Below are positions 45,948 to 56,031 of a DNA stretch of 64,000 bases, piece by piece. The DNA lies in NCBI GenBank assembly GCA_963824415.1, contig CAWGPM010000003.1:248001-312000 (forward strand), written 5' to 3'. The stretch comes from JABDQA01 sp963824415 (lineage in GTDB: Bacteria; Desulfobacterota; Desulfobulbia; Desulfobulbales; Desulfocapsaceae). The first letter of the stretch is position 1. Every line of letters begins with the position of its first letter. Made by a program: the position numbers and the translations under genes. A model generated the notes under the pieces. That model saw nothing but the letters and a program-made list of their open reading frames with translations. It was not told the origin of the DNA and did no database searches.

Positions 45948-47790
45948 ATGTGCGGCATTGTCGGTTACGCCGGAAAAAGGCGGGTTGTCCCCGTTCTGCT
46001 TGAAGGGTTGAAAAAGCTTGAATATCGCGGTTACGATTCGGCCGGCATCGTCTATCTCAAAGATGACCAGCTGACCACCCATCGCTGCGAAGGCAAGTTG
46101 TCAAAACTCGAAGCCGCCGTGGAAGAGGTGTTTGGCGTCAAATCCTATTGCGGCCTCGGTCACACCCGCTGGGCCACCCACGGTGCGCCGACCGAACAGA
46201 ACGCCCATCCCCATAAAGACTGCAGTGGCAGGCTGGTGGTCGTGCACAACGGCATCATCGAAAACTATCATTCACTGCGCGAAAGGCTCAAAGCCAAAGG
46301 CCACCAGTTTACTTCAGAGACCGACACCGAGGTGCTGGCTCACCTGATCGAGGAGCATCTGGGCGACAATCTGGCCGATGCGGTCCGCTTGGCCCTGGCC
46401 GAGGTCGAAGGCATCCTATGCGCTGGGGGTGATGTCCGCCGACTTTCCCGGTCAGCTCATTGCAGCCCGCAGCCACAGCCCGCTGGTGCTGGGCCTCGAC
46501 GATCAGGGCAGTTCCTATCTCGCCTCGGACATCCCGGCGCTGCTGCCTTATACCAATCAGGTGATCTTCCTCGAAGATGATGAGCTGGCCATCCTCTCCG
46601 ACGGGAGCCGCGAGGTGGTGTCACTGGTCAGCGGCGAGCGGCTCGACAAGGACATCTCGATCATCGACTGGAATGCGGCGATGGCTGAAAAGGCAGGCTA
46701 TAAGCATTTCATGCTCAAAGAGATTTTCGAGCAGCCCCAGGCCATAACCAATACGGTGAGCGGTCGGATCAATCTGGAAACCGGGGAGATTGTCCTGCCC
46801 GAGATCAATCTTGAGGAAGACGACTTCAACGCGATTGAGCGGATTTTTCTGGTGGCCTGCGGCACTTCCTGGCATGCGGCACTGGTGGCCAAGTACTGGC
46901 TGGAAAAATATGTAAAAATACCGGTCGAGGTCGATATTGCCTCCGAGTTCCGCTACCGGCACCTGCTGATCGACGACAAGGTGCTGACCCTGTCCATTTC
47001 TCAGTCGGGAGAGACCGCCGACACCTTGGCCGGCATCCGGCGGGCGGCCCAGATGGGTTCCAAGGTGCTGACCATCTGCAATGTCGTCGGCTCCACCATG
47101 ACCAGAGAGGCGCATGGCACCATCTATACCCATGCCGGCCCGGAGATCGGGGTGGCCTCGACCAAGGCCTTCATCTCACAACTCGCAGCCCTGTTCCTTT
47201 TTACCCTGTATCTGGCCCAGATCAGAAAGACTATGACAGCTGAACAGCGCAAGGCACTGGGCCAGCATCTGATCGATTCCGCCCAGACCGTCGAGCAGAT
47301 TCTGCCCCGGGTGCAGGAGCAGATCCGTGCGCTGATCGAATCGTTCTATGACTGCCGGGATTTTCTTTTTATCGGCCGGGGGGTCAATTTCCCGATCGCG
47401 CTGGAAGGCGCGCTTAAGTTAAAGGAAATTTCCTATATCCACGCCGAAGGCTACGCGGCCGGTGAACTCAAGCATGGGCCGATCGCTTTGATTGACAAGG
47501 ATATGCCGGTATTTGCGATTACCCCGCAGGATTCGGTCTACCAGAAGACCATTTCCAATGTCGAGGAAATCAAGGCCCGGCAGGGCAGGATTATCCTGCT
47601 GGGCAGCGAAGGTGATGATCATCTGCAAAACATTACCAGCGACATCATCTATCTGCCGATTGTCCATGAGGATATCAATCCGATTATCTACACGATTCCG
47701 GCCCAGCTGCTGGCTTACGAGATCGCTGCCCGCCGCGGTTGTGATGTCGATCAACCACGCAATCTGGCCAAAAGCGTTACCGTGGAATAG
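45948..47790 (+). CDS. glmS: Glucosamine-6-phosphate synthase, isomerising (one frameshift)
   Basis: Joined frames give about 613 residues, close to E. coli GlmS (609). The N-terminal glutaminase domain starts MCGIVGYAGKRR with the catalytic Cys1 (after Met removal) and includes GHTRWATHGAP. The isomerase half has two SIS domains, including ACGTSWHAALVAKYWLE and SQSGETADTLAG. The break is at about 46413: dropping one A joins AEVEG to SYALGVMSADFPG. The frameshift is probably a sequencing insertion. Sits 15 bases upstream of namZ. It feeds UDP-GlcNAc for peptidoglycan and lipid A. Confidence 0.92.
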
Positions 47791-47805
47791 AGGCGCATCG
47801 CAACA

Positions 47806-48987
47806 GTGACGCAGGACGCCATCATAAAAACAGGCCTTGATGTACTGATCCAGAGCGCACCCGAGGCCTTTAAAGGGGCGCGGATCGGTCTGCTCTGCAA
47901 CCAAGCCTCGGTTGGGCGCAACCTCGAGCACAGCCGCTTTCTGCTCAGGGACCGGGCCGGCTTGTCGCTGAGCTGCCTGTTTTCGCCGCAGCATGGCTTC
48001 AGCGCTGAAAAGCAGGATAACATGATCGAGTCCGATCATGGCGTCGATCGGGCAACCGGTCTGCCGCTGTTCAGCCTTTACGGTGAGAGTCGCCGGCCGA
48101 GCCGGGAGATGTTCGATCACCTGGATGTGCTGCTGGTGGATCTGGTCGATGTCGGCACCAGGGTCTATACCTTTATCTATACGATGGCCTATTGTCTCGA
48201 GGCCGCCGCCCGCTGGCACAAAAAGGTGGTGGTGCTGGATCGGCCCAACCCGATCGGCGGACTGGCGGTGGAGGGCAATGTGCTGGTTCCTGCCTATCGC
48301 TCCTTCGTCGGTCTTTTTGAGCTGCCCATGCGTCACGGGATGACGATTGGCGAACTGGCCCTGTTTTTCAACCGGGAGGCGGGTATCGGGGCCGAGCTCG
48401 AGGTTGTCGAAATGGAGGGTTGGCAGCGTTCGATGTACTTTGACGATACCGGTTTGCCCTGGGTGTTTCCATCGCCCAATATGCCCACCCTGCAAACGGC
48501 TCTGGTTTACCCGGGGCAGGTGGTCTGGGAGGGAACCACGGTCTCGGAAGGCCGGGGTACGACGCTGCCGTTTGAACTGGTGGGTGCGCCCTATTGGGAG
48601 CCGGAGCGGCTCAGTGAGGCGCTGGCGGACTATGATCTGCCCGGCTGCCTGCTGCGGCCGGTCACGTTCGAGCCCACTTCGGGCAAATGGGCGGGGCAGC
48701 CCTGCAATGGCTACCAGCTGCACGTTACCGATCGACAGCGGTTTATGCCGTATCGGACGACATTGTCACTGCTGCAGGTCGTGATGCAGCATTATCCGGC
48801 TGAGTTCGGTTATAAAGAGCCACCCTACGAATATGAGTTCGAGAAGCTGCCGATGGATCTGATTCTCGGTGATCAACGGGTGCGTGTAGAGCTCGAAAAA
48901 GGCGTGCGACCTGAAGATCTGGAAAAACAATGGCAGACAGGGCTGCAGCAGTTTATTGAAAAACGCAGCCGCTGCCTGCTCTATTGA
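47806..48987 (+). CDS. namZ: DUF1343 protein, exo-beta-N-acetylmuramidase NamZ-like
   Basis: A 393-residue protein of the DUF1343 family. Members such as NamZ release terminal MurNAc from peptidoglycan. Motifs include RIGLLCNQASVG, SPQHGFSAEKQDN, DLVDVGTRVYTFIYTM and LDRPNPIGG. I see no clear N-terminal signal peptide, so it may act in the cytoplasm on imported fragments. Start GTG. It follows glmS by 15 bases, and murU- and amgK-type genes lie further downstream. Confidence 0.82.
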   Translation: MTQDAIIKTGLDVLIQSAPEAFKGARIGLLCNQASVGRNLEHSRFLLRDRAGLSLSCLFSPQHGFSAEKQDNMIESDHGVDRATGLPLFSLYGESRRPSREMFDHLDVLLVDLVDVGTRVYTFIYTMAYCLEAAARWHKKVVVLDRPNPIGGLAVEGNVLVPAYRSFVGLFELPMRHGMTIGELALFFNREAGIGAELEVVEMEGWQRSMYFDDTGLPWVFPSPNMPTLQTALVYPGQVVWEGTTVSEGRGTTLPFELVGAPYWEPERLSEALADYDLPGCLLRPVTFEPTSGKWAGQPCNGYQLHVTDRQRFMPYRTTLSLLQVVMQHYPAEFGYKEPPYEYEFEKLPMDLILGDQRVRVELEKGVRPEDLEKQWQTGLQQFIEKRSRCLLY

Positions 48988-49062
48988 GCGGACTCAGTTT
49001 CAAAGTCCATCGCGGCATCATCAATGGCGTTTTAACGCGCAGAAAAATGTTGAGACAAGCAC

Positions 49063-50121
49063 ATGGAAGATAAAACAATTGAAATTACAGAGCTTGCACA
49101 GATGGTAGACGGGGAGGTTATCGGCGATGGCAGCCTGACTATTCGTGGATTTGCGCCGCTGGATACGGCCGGCCCCGGGGAGATCAGCTTTCTGGTCAAA
49201 GCAAAGTCAGCCGAGCTGCTGGAAGATTCAGCGGCGGCAGCCTTCCTGGTCGGCCGCGAATTTGAAGCAAGCGGGTGGACTCTGATCAGAGTGGATAATC
49301 CCTATCTGGCTGCTGCCATTATCCAAAACTATTTTCTGGCCGAACCGTTCGTAGCTCAAGGTATTCATAAGACTGCGGTGGTGGGTCCGGACTGCACTAT
49401 CGATGAGCAGATCAGCATCGCGCCGCTGGTGGTGATCGGTGCGCGGGTCAGAATAGGCGCCCGGGTGCGGATCGATGGCGGGGCGGTAATCGGCGACGAT
49501 GTCAGTATCGGTGAGGATTGCTGGATAAAGGCCAATGTGAGTATCGAGCATGGCTGTGAGCTGGGGTCAAGGGTCACCATCCACCCTGGTACGGTGATCG
49601 GCAGCGACGGCTACGGCTATGCAACCGATAAACTGGGTTGTCATGTCAAACGGCCGCAGCTCGGTATTGTCCGGATCGATGACGACGTCGAGATTGGCGC
49701 CAACAGCACCGTTGACCGGGCAACCTTCGGGGTTACCTGGATCAAGGCTGGCACAAAAATAGATAATCTGGTACAGGTTGCCCACAATGTCGTGGTTGGT
49801 GAGAATTCCCTGCTGGTTGCCCAGGTGGGGATTTCCGGCTCGACGATTCTGGGCCGCAATGTGGTGTTCGGTGGTCAGGCTGGAGCGGCGGGGCATCAGA
49901 CAATCGGTGATCGGACCATGGTTGCCGGCAAATCTGCAGTCCATGGCGATGTCGGTCCAGACTCCAGGCTGTCGGGAGTCCCGGCAATCGATGGCCAGCG
50001 CTGGTTCAAGGCGGCCACGCTGTTTGGCAAACTACCCGAACTTGCCCGAGATTTGCGGAGAATGAAAAAGGAACTGGCCCGTCTTACAGCAAGTGATCAA
50101 GCGGGCTCGGACAAGGTGTGA
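49063..50121 (+). CDS. lpxD: UDP-3-O-acylglucosamine N-acyltransferase
   Basis: A 352-residue enzyme that N-acylates UDP-3-O-acyl-glucosamine in lipid A synthesis. A small N-terminal uridine-binding domain (about 1-100, with IRGFAPLDTAGPGEISFL) is followed by a left-handed beta-helix of hexapeptide repeats and the catalytic His in VQVAHNVVVG. A C-terminal helix closes the protein. First gene of the run lpxD-fabZ-lpxA-lpxI. Confidence 0.94.
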   Translation: MEDKTIEITELAQMVDGEVIGDGSLTIRGFAPLDTAGPGEISFLVKAKSAELLEDSAAAAFLVGREFEASGWTLIRVDNPYLAAAIIQNYFLAEPFVAQGIHKTAVVGPDCTIDEQISIAPLVVIGARVRIGARVRIDGGAVIGDDVSIGEDCWIKANVSIEHGCELGSRVTIHPGTVIGSDGYGYATDKLGCHVKRPQLGIVRIDDDVEIGANSTVDRATFGVTWIKAGTKIDNLVQVAHNVVVGENSLLVAQVGISGSTILGRNVVFGGQAGAAGHQTIGDRTMVAGKSAVHGDVGPDSRLSGVPAIDGQRWFKAATLFGKLPELARDLRRMKKELARLTASDQAGSDKV

Positions 50122-50124
50122 ATC

Positions 50125-50577
50125 ATGGAAGATATTGTAAAAAAATCGCGGGTCGATATCCAGGAAATCATGGGTCTGCTGCCCCACCGCTATCCGTTTC
50201 TGATGGTCGATCGGATCACTTCGCTGGTCCCGATGGATCGGGTAGCCGGACTGAAAAACGTCACTATTAATGAACCGTTTTTTCAGGGGCATTTTCCCGA
50301 CCGTCCGGTTATGCCGGGTGTCCTTCTTCTTGAGGGTCTGGCCCAGACCGGAGGGTGCATGGCCTTTTATTCGGTGCCGGAAATGATCGGTGCCAAACTG
50401 GTGTACTTTGTGGGCATCGATAAAGCGCGTTTTCGCAAGCCGGTATTTCCTGGCGATCAGATTATCTACAAGCTCGATCTGCTCAAGTATAAACGCTTGA
50501 TGATGGTCATGAAAGGCGCAGCCTTCGTAGATGACCATCTGGTGGCGGAAGCACAATTGATGGCCAGTTTCGTTTAA
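50125..50577 (+). CDS. fabZ: 3-hydroxyacyl-ACP dehydratase FabZ
   Basis: A 150-residue hotdog-fold dehydratase of fatty acid synthesis. It contains LPHRYPFLMVDRI (catalytic His), NEPFFQGHFPDRPVMPGV and the catalytic Glu in LLLEGLAQTGG. Only 3 bases separate it from lpxD, so the two are co-translated. This pairing with lpx genes is widespread and balances fatty acid and lipid A synthesis. Confidence 0.95.
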   Translation: MEDIVKKSRVDIQEIMGLLPHRYPFLMVDRITSLVPMDRVAGLKNVTINEPFFQGHFPDRPVMPGVLLLEGLAQTGGCMAFYSVPEMIGAKLVYFVGIDKARFRKPVFPGDQIIYKLDLLKYKRLMMVMKGAAFVDDHLVAEAQLMASFV

Positions 50578-50614
50578 ACCACACTCAGCCCGGTCCACCA
50601 CTGGAGTATAGCGC

Positions 50615-51415
50615 ATGACAATTCATAACACAGCGGTTGTCGATTCATCCGCCCAGCTCGATTCAACGGTCGAAATCGGCCCCTATGCAGTTATCGGGGC
50701 CAATGTTACCATCGGTGCGGGAACCAAAGTCGAGGCTCATGCGGTGGTCAGCGGGCCAAGCACCATCGGTGAGAGAAATCTGATCGGCAGCTTTGCCACG
50801 GTCGGCGGTGCTCCCCAGGACCTGAATTACAAAGGGGAGCCGACCGAGCTCATTATCGGCAGCGACAATCAGATCCGGGAGTATGCCTCAATTCATCGGG
50901 GGACTCCGAACGGAAAGGCCAAGACGGTTATCGGCAATAATTGTCTGCTCATGGCTTATATTCACATCGCCCACGATTGTCTGATCGGAGATAACGTGGT
51001 GATGGCCAATGTCGCCACTCTGGCGGGTCATGTGGAGGTCGGCGAGCGGGCGGCGATCGGTGGTCTGGTAGCGGTCCATCAGTTCTGCCGGATCGGCGCC
51101 TTTTCATATATCGGTGGGGTCTCAGGGCTCGGGCTCGATGTACCACCCTACGTGATCGTTGCCGGAATACGCGATCGGACCAGAGTTTCCGGGATCAACA
51201 AAGTCGGCCTGCGCCGCAACGGCTTCAGCAGGGAGACGATCAATAACCTCGATTCGGTCTTCCGGATCATCTATCGTTCGCCAAACCTGCTGCTTAAAGA
51301 TGCGCTGCAACTGGCCAGAACGGAATACCCCGACTGCGTCGAGGTGCAGCATATGATCGATTTTTTCGAGAGTTCCAAACGTGGGGTCGTCCGGCGCACG
51401 GAAGAGTCGATTTAG
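50615..51415 (+). CDS. lpxA: UDP-N-acetylglucosamine O-acyltransferase
   Basis: A 266-residue enzyme of the first lipid A step. It has hexapeptide repeats (STVEIGPYAVIGANVTIG) and the catalytic His in MAYIHIAHDCLIGD. The C-terminal helices start near NKVGLRRNGFS. Length is typical. It follows fabZ by 37 bases. Confidence 0.95.
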   Translation: MTIHNTAVVDSSAQLDSTVEIGPYAVIGANVTIGAGTKVEAHAVVSGPSTIGERNLIGSFATVGGAPQDLNYKGEPTELIIGSDNQIREYASIHRGTPNGKAKTVIGNNCLLMAYIHIAHDCLIGDNVVMANVATLAGHVEVGERAAIGGLVAVHQFCRIGAFSYIGGVSGLGLDVPPYVIVAGIRDRTRVSGINKVGLRRNGFSRETINNLDSVFRIIYRSPNLLLKDALQLARTEYPDCVEVQHMIDFFESSKRGVVRRTEESI

Positions 51416-51418
51416 ATT

Positions 51419-52261
51419 ATGGAAAGTGAGCACGATCGTATCGGTATCATCGCCGGCGGCGGCCAGTTTCCGCTGCTTTTCATAGATGCCGCCCGCCAGG
51501 CCGGCCGCCGTGTTTTCGTGGCCGCCCATCGCAGTGAAACCGATGAACAGGTGGCCCGTGCCGCGGACGAGGCCTGCTGGATCAAACTTGGCCAGCTCGG
51601 CAAGATCATCAAATTTTTCAAGCAGAACCAGGTGAGCGAGGCGGTATTTCTGGGGACCATTACCAAGACCCAGATTTTTCGCGACGTCCTGCCCGATTTG
51701 AAAGGCCTGAGTCTGTGGAACAAAATCGATGTAAAACAGGACGATGCGATTCTCAGGGCGGTGGCGGGAGCCCTCGAGGCTGAGGGTATCAAGGTCCTCG
51801 AGTCCACGCTCTATCTAGAACATCTGCTGTTTCCCAGAGGCGTGTTGACGAAAAAGAAGCCGAATAAGACGCAGCGTCTCGATATCGAATTCGGCTGGCG
51901 CAACGCCCGGGCCATCGGCAAGCTCGACATCGGACAGTGCGTGGTCGTCCGTGATTGTGCGGTGATGGCGGTCGAGGCGATCGAGGGCACCGATGCCACC
52001 ATTTTACGGGGCGGCAAACTGGCCAAGGAGCAGGCGGTGGTGGTCAAGCTGCGCAAGCCCAACCAGGACTTTCGTTTCGACCTGCCGGCCACCGGCATTG
52101 GCACCATCGACTCGATCCGCCAGGTAAAAGGCGCGGTCCTGGCTGTGGAGGCTGGCCAGTCGCTGCTTTTCGATAAAGATCAAATGGTGTCTGCTGCCGA
52201 CAGCGCCGGCATCGTGGTGGTCGGGGTTGAAGAGCGGCCCGATGGTACCCTGGACTATTAG
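51419..52261 (+). CDS. lpxI: UDP-2,3-diacylglucosamine pyrophosphatase LpxI
   Basis: A 280-residue DUF1009 protein that cleaves UDP-diacylglucosamine in place of LpxH. Motifs are IGIIAGGGQFPLLFIDAARQ at the N-terminus, LGQLGKIIKFFKQ and the C-terminal DCAVMAVEAIEGTD and KGAVLAVEAGQSLL. It follows lpxA by 3 bases. LpxI, not LpxH, is the usual form in this part of the bacterial tree. Confidence 0.9.
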   Translation: MESEHDRIGIIAGGGQFPLLFIDAARQAGRRVFVAAHRSETDEQVARAADEACWIKLGQLGKIIKFFKQNQVSEAVFLGTITKTQIFRDVLPDLKGLSLWNKIDVKQDDAILRAVAGALEAEGIKVLESTLYLEHLLFPRGVLTKKKPNKTQRLDIEFGWRNARAIGKLDIGQCVVVRDCAVMAVEAIEGTDATILRGGKLAKEQAVVVKLRKPNQDFRFDLPATGIGTIDSIRQVKGAVLAVEAGQSLLFDKDQMVSAADSAGIVVVGVEERPDGTLDY

Positions 52262-52298
52262 GGTCAACCTTTTTCACGCGGCCCGGGACTGATTCAGT

Positions 52299-53189
52299 AT
52301 GCAGGCAATGATTCTTGCCGCCGGCTTCGGCACCAGGCTGCAGCCCTTCAGCCAGCACAAACCAAAACCACTCTTTCCTGTTCTCAACAAACCGCTGCTG
52401 GTGGCCACTATCGAGCGCCTCCGGGAGGCCGGTTTTTCGCGCATGGTGGTCAACTGCCATCATCTTAAAGAGCAGATTATTGAAGCAGTCTCCGTGTTCC
52501 CTGAGGTTATCGTCCAGGTAGAGGAGCAGATTCTCGGCACCGGCGGGGGCTTGAGACGGGCGCTTAAGCATCTCGATGATGCGCCGCTGCTGATCACCAA
52601 CGGTGATATCTATCACAGCCTCGATTTTGCCAGGATCTATCAGCATCACGTCCAGGCCAATCAACAGATCACCATGGTGCTGCACGATTATCCCCGGTTC
52701 AACAATGTTCTGATCAAGGGCTCCACGGTTACCGGTTTTGCAACCGGCTCCATGATTCAAGGCGCACGCGCTTATACCGGGGTGCAGGTAGTTGACCCCG
52801 CCCTACTTGAGTCGATTGCACCGGACAGAAGCTCTTGTATTATCGAGCATTACCGTGGCTTGCTTGGGCAGGCTGCAAAGATCAGTGTGCTCGAGGCGGC
52901 CTGCCAGTGGACCGATATGGGGAGCCCCGAGGATTATCTCAAGCTGCATGAAGCGCTGCTTACAGGCGGTCTGGCCTGCTGGCCGGAACTGGGGCGGAGC
53001 GTTGATCATCCGATACTGATCCATCCCCAGGCCTCGCTGGCGGGTCAGGTCGATATCCGGGATTGGGGCTGTGTCGGCCGGGCCCAGATCGGTGCAGGGG
53101 CAAAACTTACCCGCTGCGTGGTCTGGGACGGTGCGAAGATAGAAGCAGGCGCGGTTTTAAGCGACAGCATAATCGCGCCTGAGCACTGA
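52299..53189 (+). CDS. NDP-sugar nucleotidyltransferase, MurU-like
   Basis: A 296-residue nucleotidyltransferase. The NTP-binding motif is AMILAAGFGTRLQPFS with KPKPLFPVLNKPLL, and ITNGDIYH carries the metal-binding Asp. The C-terminal part (about 230-296) has hexapeptide repeats, which are absent from plain MurU but seen in mannose-1-P guanylyltransferases. With the amgK-like kinase 344 bases further on, an N-acetylmuramate-1-phosphate uridylyltransferase of the cell-wall recycling route is likely. Confidence 0.75.
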   Translation: MQAMILAAGFGTRLQPFSQHKPKPLFPVLNKPLLVATIERLREAGFSRMVVNCHHLKEQIIEAVSVFPEVIVQVEEQILGTGGGLRRALKHLDDAPLLITNGDIYHSLDFARIYQHHVQANQQITMVLHDYPRFNNVLIKGSTVTGFATGSMIQGARAYTGVQVVDPALLESIAPDRSSCIIEHYRGLLGQAAKISVLEAACQWTDMGSPEDYLKLHEALLTGGLACWPELGRSVDHPILIHPQASLAGQVDIRDWGCVGRAQIGAGAKLTRCVVWDGAKIEAGAVLSDSIIAPEH

Positions 53190-53201
53190 TTATTCACAGA
53201 T

Positions 53202-53333
53202 TTACTCCACTGCTTTTTCATGCACGGCGCCGGCTTCCGGATGCATAAATCTCTCACAGCCGCGGCAATAAACCAGGGCTTCGATCGATGCGCTCCGGTG
53301 GTTCTCTGATACGTTCCTTGTTCTGGTGGCCAA
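53202..53333 (-). CDS. Possible small CxxC peptide
   Basis: A 43-codon frame with a TTG start, ending in ALVYCRGCERFMHPEAGA. It has one CxxC pair and no good ribosome site. The codon pattern looks coding, but this may be a decayed gene or chance. Low confidence. Confidence 0.2.
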   Translation of the reverse strand: MATRTRNVSENHRSASIEALVYCRGCERFMHPEAGAVHEKAVE

Positions 53334-53532
53334 AGAGTTTTCATCGGTTCAATTGCTGAACTTCGATGATGTATTAGATTAGACTGATCGCACCAGGCAG
53401 CGAAGAAACAAAACGATGCGAGAATGCTTTATAGATATGATAGTTGAACAGTTTTCCCATGGCATAGTCCGCAGAGCCAGCAGTTTCTGGCGGATAAATA
53501 GGCAGTATTTCGAGGCAAAGACGTTAACAATC

Positions 53533-54588
53533 ATGATATCGACTGATCTGGAACAGGCGCTTGTCGCCCTCTTGAATAAAGAGGGTGCCGTTAGTGGCGG
53601 CGGTGCTGAAACCACGGACTCTTTTGAATTTCAGCCCCTGTTCGGCGACGGATCTTCACGCAGGTTCACCCGTGTTTTCTGTGAGGGGCGCCCCCGCTGC
53701 ATTGCTGTAGCTCCCGGCTGCGACAATGAGGCCGCCTATCGAGAATTTCGCTCATCGCTCTCCATAGGTAGGCATCTTTTCGGAGCCGGGGTGCCGGTGC
53801 CCGAAGTGCTGGCCGCCGATACCGCACGCGGCTTGATTGTCTTCGAGGATCTCGGCGATACCAGGCTGCACGGCTGCTGCAGGGCGCAGAGCAGCAGGAG
53901 TCAGCAATTCTATGCGGACGCGGTCAAAGCGCTCGCCCATATGCAGGTGGCCGGCGCTGATGGGTTCGATCAGTGCTGGTGCTGCGACACCGAATCCTAT
54001 GACCGCCAGGTGATGACCCAGCGGGAGTCGGGCTACTTCTATCAGGCCTTCTGGAAGGATACCCTGTTCGGCGGCGAGGTGGCGGGACTGGAAGAAGAAT
54101 TCGAACAGCTCGCAGAGCAGGTGATGAGTTATTACGAGCCGCTCTTTCTGCATCGGGATTTCCAGTCGCGCAACCTGATGATAAAAGATGATGCGGTGCG
54201 GATAATTGATTTTCAGGCCGGCAGGCTTGGTCCGCCAGGTTATGATATCGCCTCGCTTCTGATTGATCCTTACGTGGCTCTGTCCCGTGAGCAGCAGGAA
54301 GCGCTTTTCGAACGCTACCTGACTGAACTGGGTACCTATCAGGCAGTTGATGTCGAAGCGGTCCGCGCTTCCTATCCCTATCTGGCCCTGCAGCGCAACC
54401 TGCAGATCATCGGTGCATTTGCCTACCTCTCAGGCTGCAAACGCAAAGCCTTTTTCAAACCGTATCTGCTGCCCTCGCTGATTATGCTCCAGAACCGGCT
54501 CTCCGCCCCGGTTTTTAATGCATTTCCGGTGCTGCGGCAGACTGCGGCAGAGGCGTTCAACCGATATCGCAGCCAACTTGGCCGGTGA
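53533..54588 (+). CDS. Sugar kinase of the phosphotransferase (APH) family, AmgK-like
   Basis: A 351-residue APH-fold kinase. LFGDGSSRRFTRVF forms the nucleotide loop, LFLHRDFQSRNLMIK the catalytic Asp with Asn, and RIIDFQAGRLGPPGYDIA the metal-binding Asp. AmgK makes N-acetylmuramate-1-phosphate from MurNAc, and MurU then uses it. The MurU-like gene lies just upstream. The ATG at 53533 has no strong ribosome site; the frame is open to 53416. Confidence 0.75.
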   Translation: MISTDLEQALVALLNKEGAVSGGGAETTDSFEFQPLFGDGSSRRFTRVFCEGRPRCIAVAPGCDNEAAYREFRSSLSIGRHLFGAGVPVPEVLAADTARGLIVFEDLGDTRLHGCCRAQSSRSQQFYADAVKALAHMQVAGADGFDQCWCCDTESYDRQVMTQRESGYFYQAFWKDTLFGGEVAGLEEEFEQLAEQVMSYYEPLFLHRDFQSRNLMIKDDAVRIIDFQAGRLGPPGYDIASLLIDPYVALSREQQEALFERYLTELGTYQAVDVEAVRASYPYLALQRNLQIIGAFAYLSGCKRKAFFKPYLLPSLIMLQNRLSAPVFNAFPVLRQTAAEAFNRYRSQLGR

Positions 54589-54653
54589 TTCGTGGATGTT
54601 TACGCCACCGGCAAGGATAATCAAGCGCTCGACTGTAACGGAGAAACTGCAAC

Positions 54654-56006
54654 ATGACTGATCAATCATCTGCGATTGTTGCGCTGGTCGGGCGTCCCAA
54701 CGTCGGTAAATCGACCCTGTTCAACCGGATTACCCGCTCCAGGAAGGCAATTGTCGATCCGACGCCTGGCGTCACCAGAGACCGGCAGTATGAGCGCGTT
54801 GCCTGGAAGGATCAGCGCTTCATTCTGGTCGACACCGGCGGCATCGATGACGATTCCCAGGACGCAATGGTCGAAAATATTCGTGCTCAAGCGCTGGCGG
54901 CAATCGATGAGGCGGATATCATATTGCTGCTGCTGGACGCCAAAGATGGCTTGATGCCGGCCGACCACGAGGTGATTGAGCTGCTCAGACGAGTGCAGAA
55001 GCGTGTATTTTTCGTGGTCAATAAAATCGACGGGCCGGAGCAGGAAGAGGAGTTGCTCGGGCCTTTCTACGAACTTGGCGTCGACCCGCTCTGGTCGGTG
55101 TCTGCCGAGCACAGTTATGGCTTTGCGACGCTGATGGAGGGCCTCTGCGAAGCGCTGCCCAAACACACGGACAATCTCGATATCCCGGAAGATACTGTGC
55201 GCCTGGCCTTTCTGGGGAGGCCCAATGTGGGCAAGTCCTCGATGATCAATCGTATCGTCGGCGAGGACCGGATGTTGGTTTCCGAAATTTCCGGAACCAC
55301 AAGAGATTCAGTGGACACCCTGCTTTCCCACAAGGGACGGAATTATCTGTTGATCGATACGGCCGGTATCAGACGCAAGGGCAAGACCACTCAGAAGCTG
55401 GAGAAGTTCAGCATCCTCAAGGCCCTGGCCGCACTCGAGCGCTGCGATATCGCGGTGGTCCTGATCGATGCAGCAGACGGGATTACCGAGCAGGATGCCC
55501 GGATCATCGGTTATACCCAGGATGAGGGCAGGGGACTTATCCTGCTGATCAACAAGTGGGACCTGGTGGCGGAGGACAGCAAGCGGCAGAAGCAGATCAT
55601 GGAAGAGATCGCCCGGGCCGTGCCCTTTGTCGGTTTTGCACCGCTGCTGTCTGTTTCAGCCAAAACCGGTTATGGCTTTAAACGGCTGTTTCCCACCGCC
55701 GGTTCGGTCCATCGTCAGTTCACCGCAACCTTTCCGACTTCTGCATTGAACAGGCTGCTGGCCGATGCCACCGAAAAACACTCCCCGCCGATCTACAAGA
55801 ATAAACGCCTCAAACTTTATTACACGGCGCAGATCTCAACCGCACCCCCGACGTTCGTGATCATGACCAACAGCTACAAGGGGGTGCACTTTTCCTATCG
55901 GCGCTACCTGGTCAACCGCTTCCGCGAGGGGCTCGACCTGGACCGGGTGCCGATCCGTCTGATTTTCAAGGACAAGAAGGAACAGCGCAGCCGCCGCTCA
56001 GGCTGA
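54654..56006 (+). CDS. der: GTPase Der (EngA)
   Basis: A 450-residue double GTPase needed for assembly of the large ribosomal subunit. G domain 1 (about 1-165) has GRPNVGKSTLFNRI and DTGGID. G domain 2 (about 175-350) has GRPNVGKSSMINRI and DTAGIRRKGK, with NKWDLV. The C-terminal KH-like domain ends at RRSG. The start ATG follows a weak site. It lies 65 bases after the kinase gene. Confidence 0.95.
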   Translation: MTDQSSAIVALVGRPNVGKSTLFNRITRSRKAIVDPTPGVTRDRQYERVAWKDQRFILVDTGGIDDDSQDAMVENIRAQALAAIDEADIILLLLDAKDGLMPADHEVIELLRRVQKRVFFVVNKIDGPEQEEELLGPFYELGVDPLWSVSAEHSYGFATLMEGLCEALPKHTDNLDIPEDTVRLAFLGRPNVGKSSMINRIVGEDRMLVSEISGTTRDSVDTLLSHKGRNYLLIDTAGIRRKGKTTQKLEKFSILKALAALERCDIAVVLIDAADGITEQDARIIGYTQDEGRGLILLINKWDLVAEDSKRQKQIMEEIARAVPFVGFAPLLSVSAKTGYGFKRLFPTAGSVHRQFTATFPTSALNRLLADATEKHSPPIYKNKRLKLYYTAQISTAPPTFVIMTNSYKGVHFSYRRYLVNRFREGLDLDRVPIRLIFKDKKEQRSRRSG

Positions 56007-56031
56007 GAGGCGCGCATCTTCCAACAAGTGA

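Noticed and set aside
5440..47790. Programmed frameshifting as an explanation for the broken genes
   Set aside because: No shared slippery sequence or downstream structure is seen, the genes are unrelated, and each break is a plain one-base indel.
47419..48723. 434-codon open frame antisense to glmS and namZ
   Set aside because: It spans two certain genes on the other strand with no family motif.
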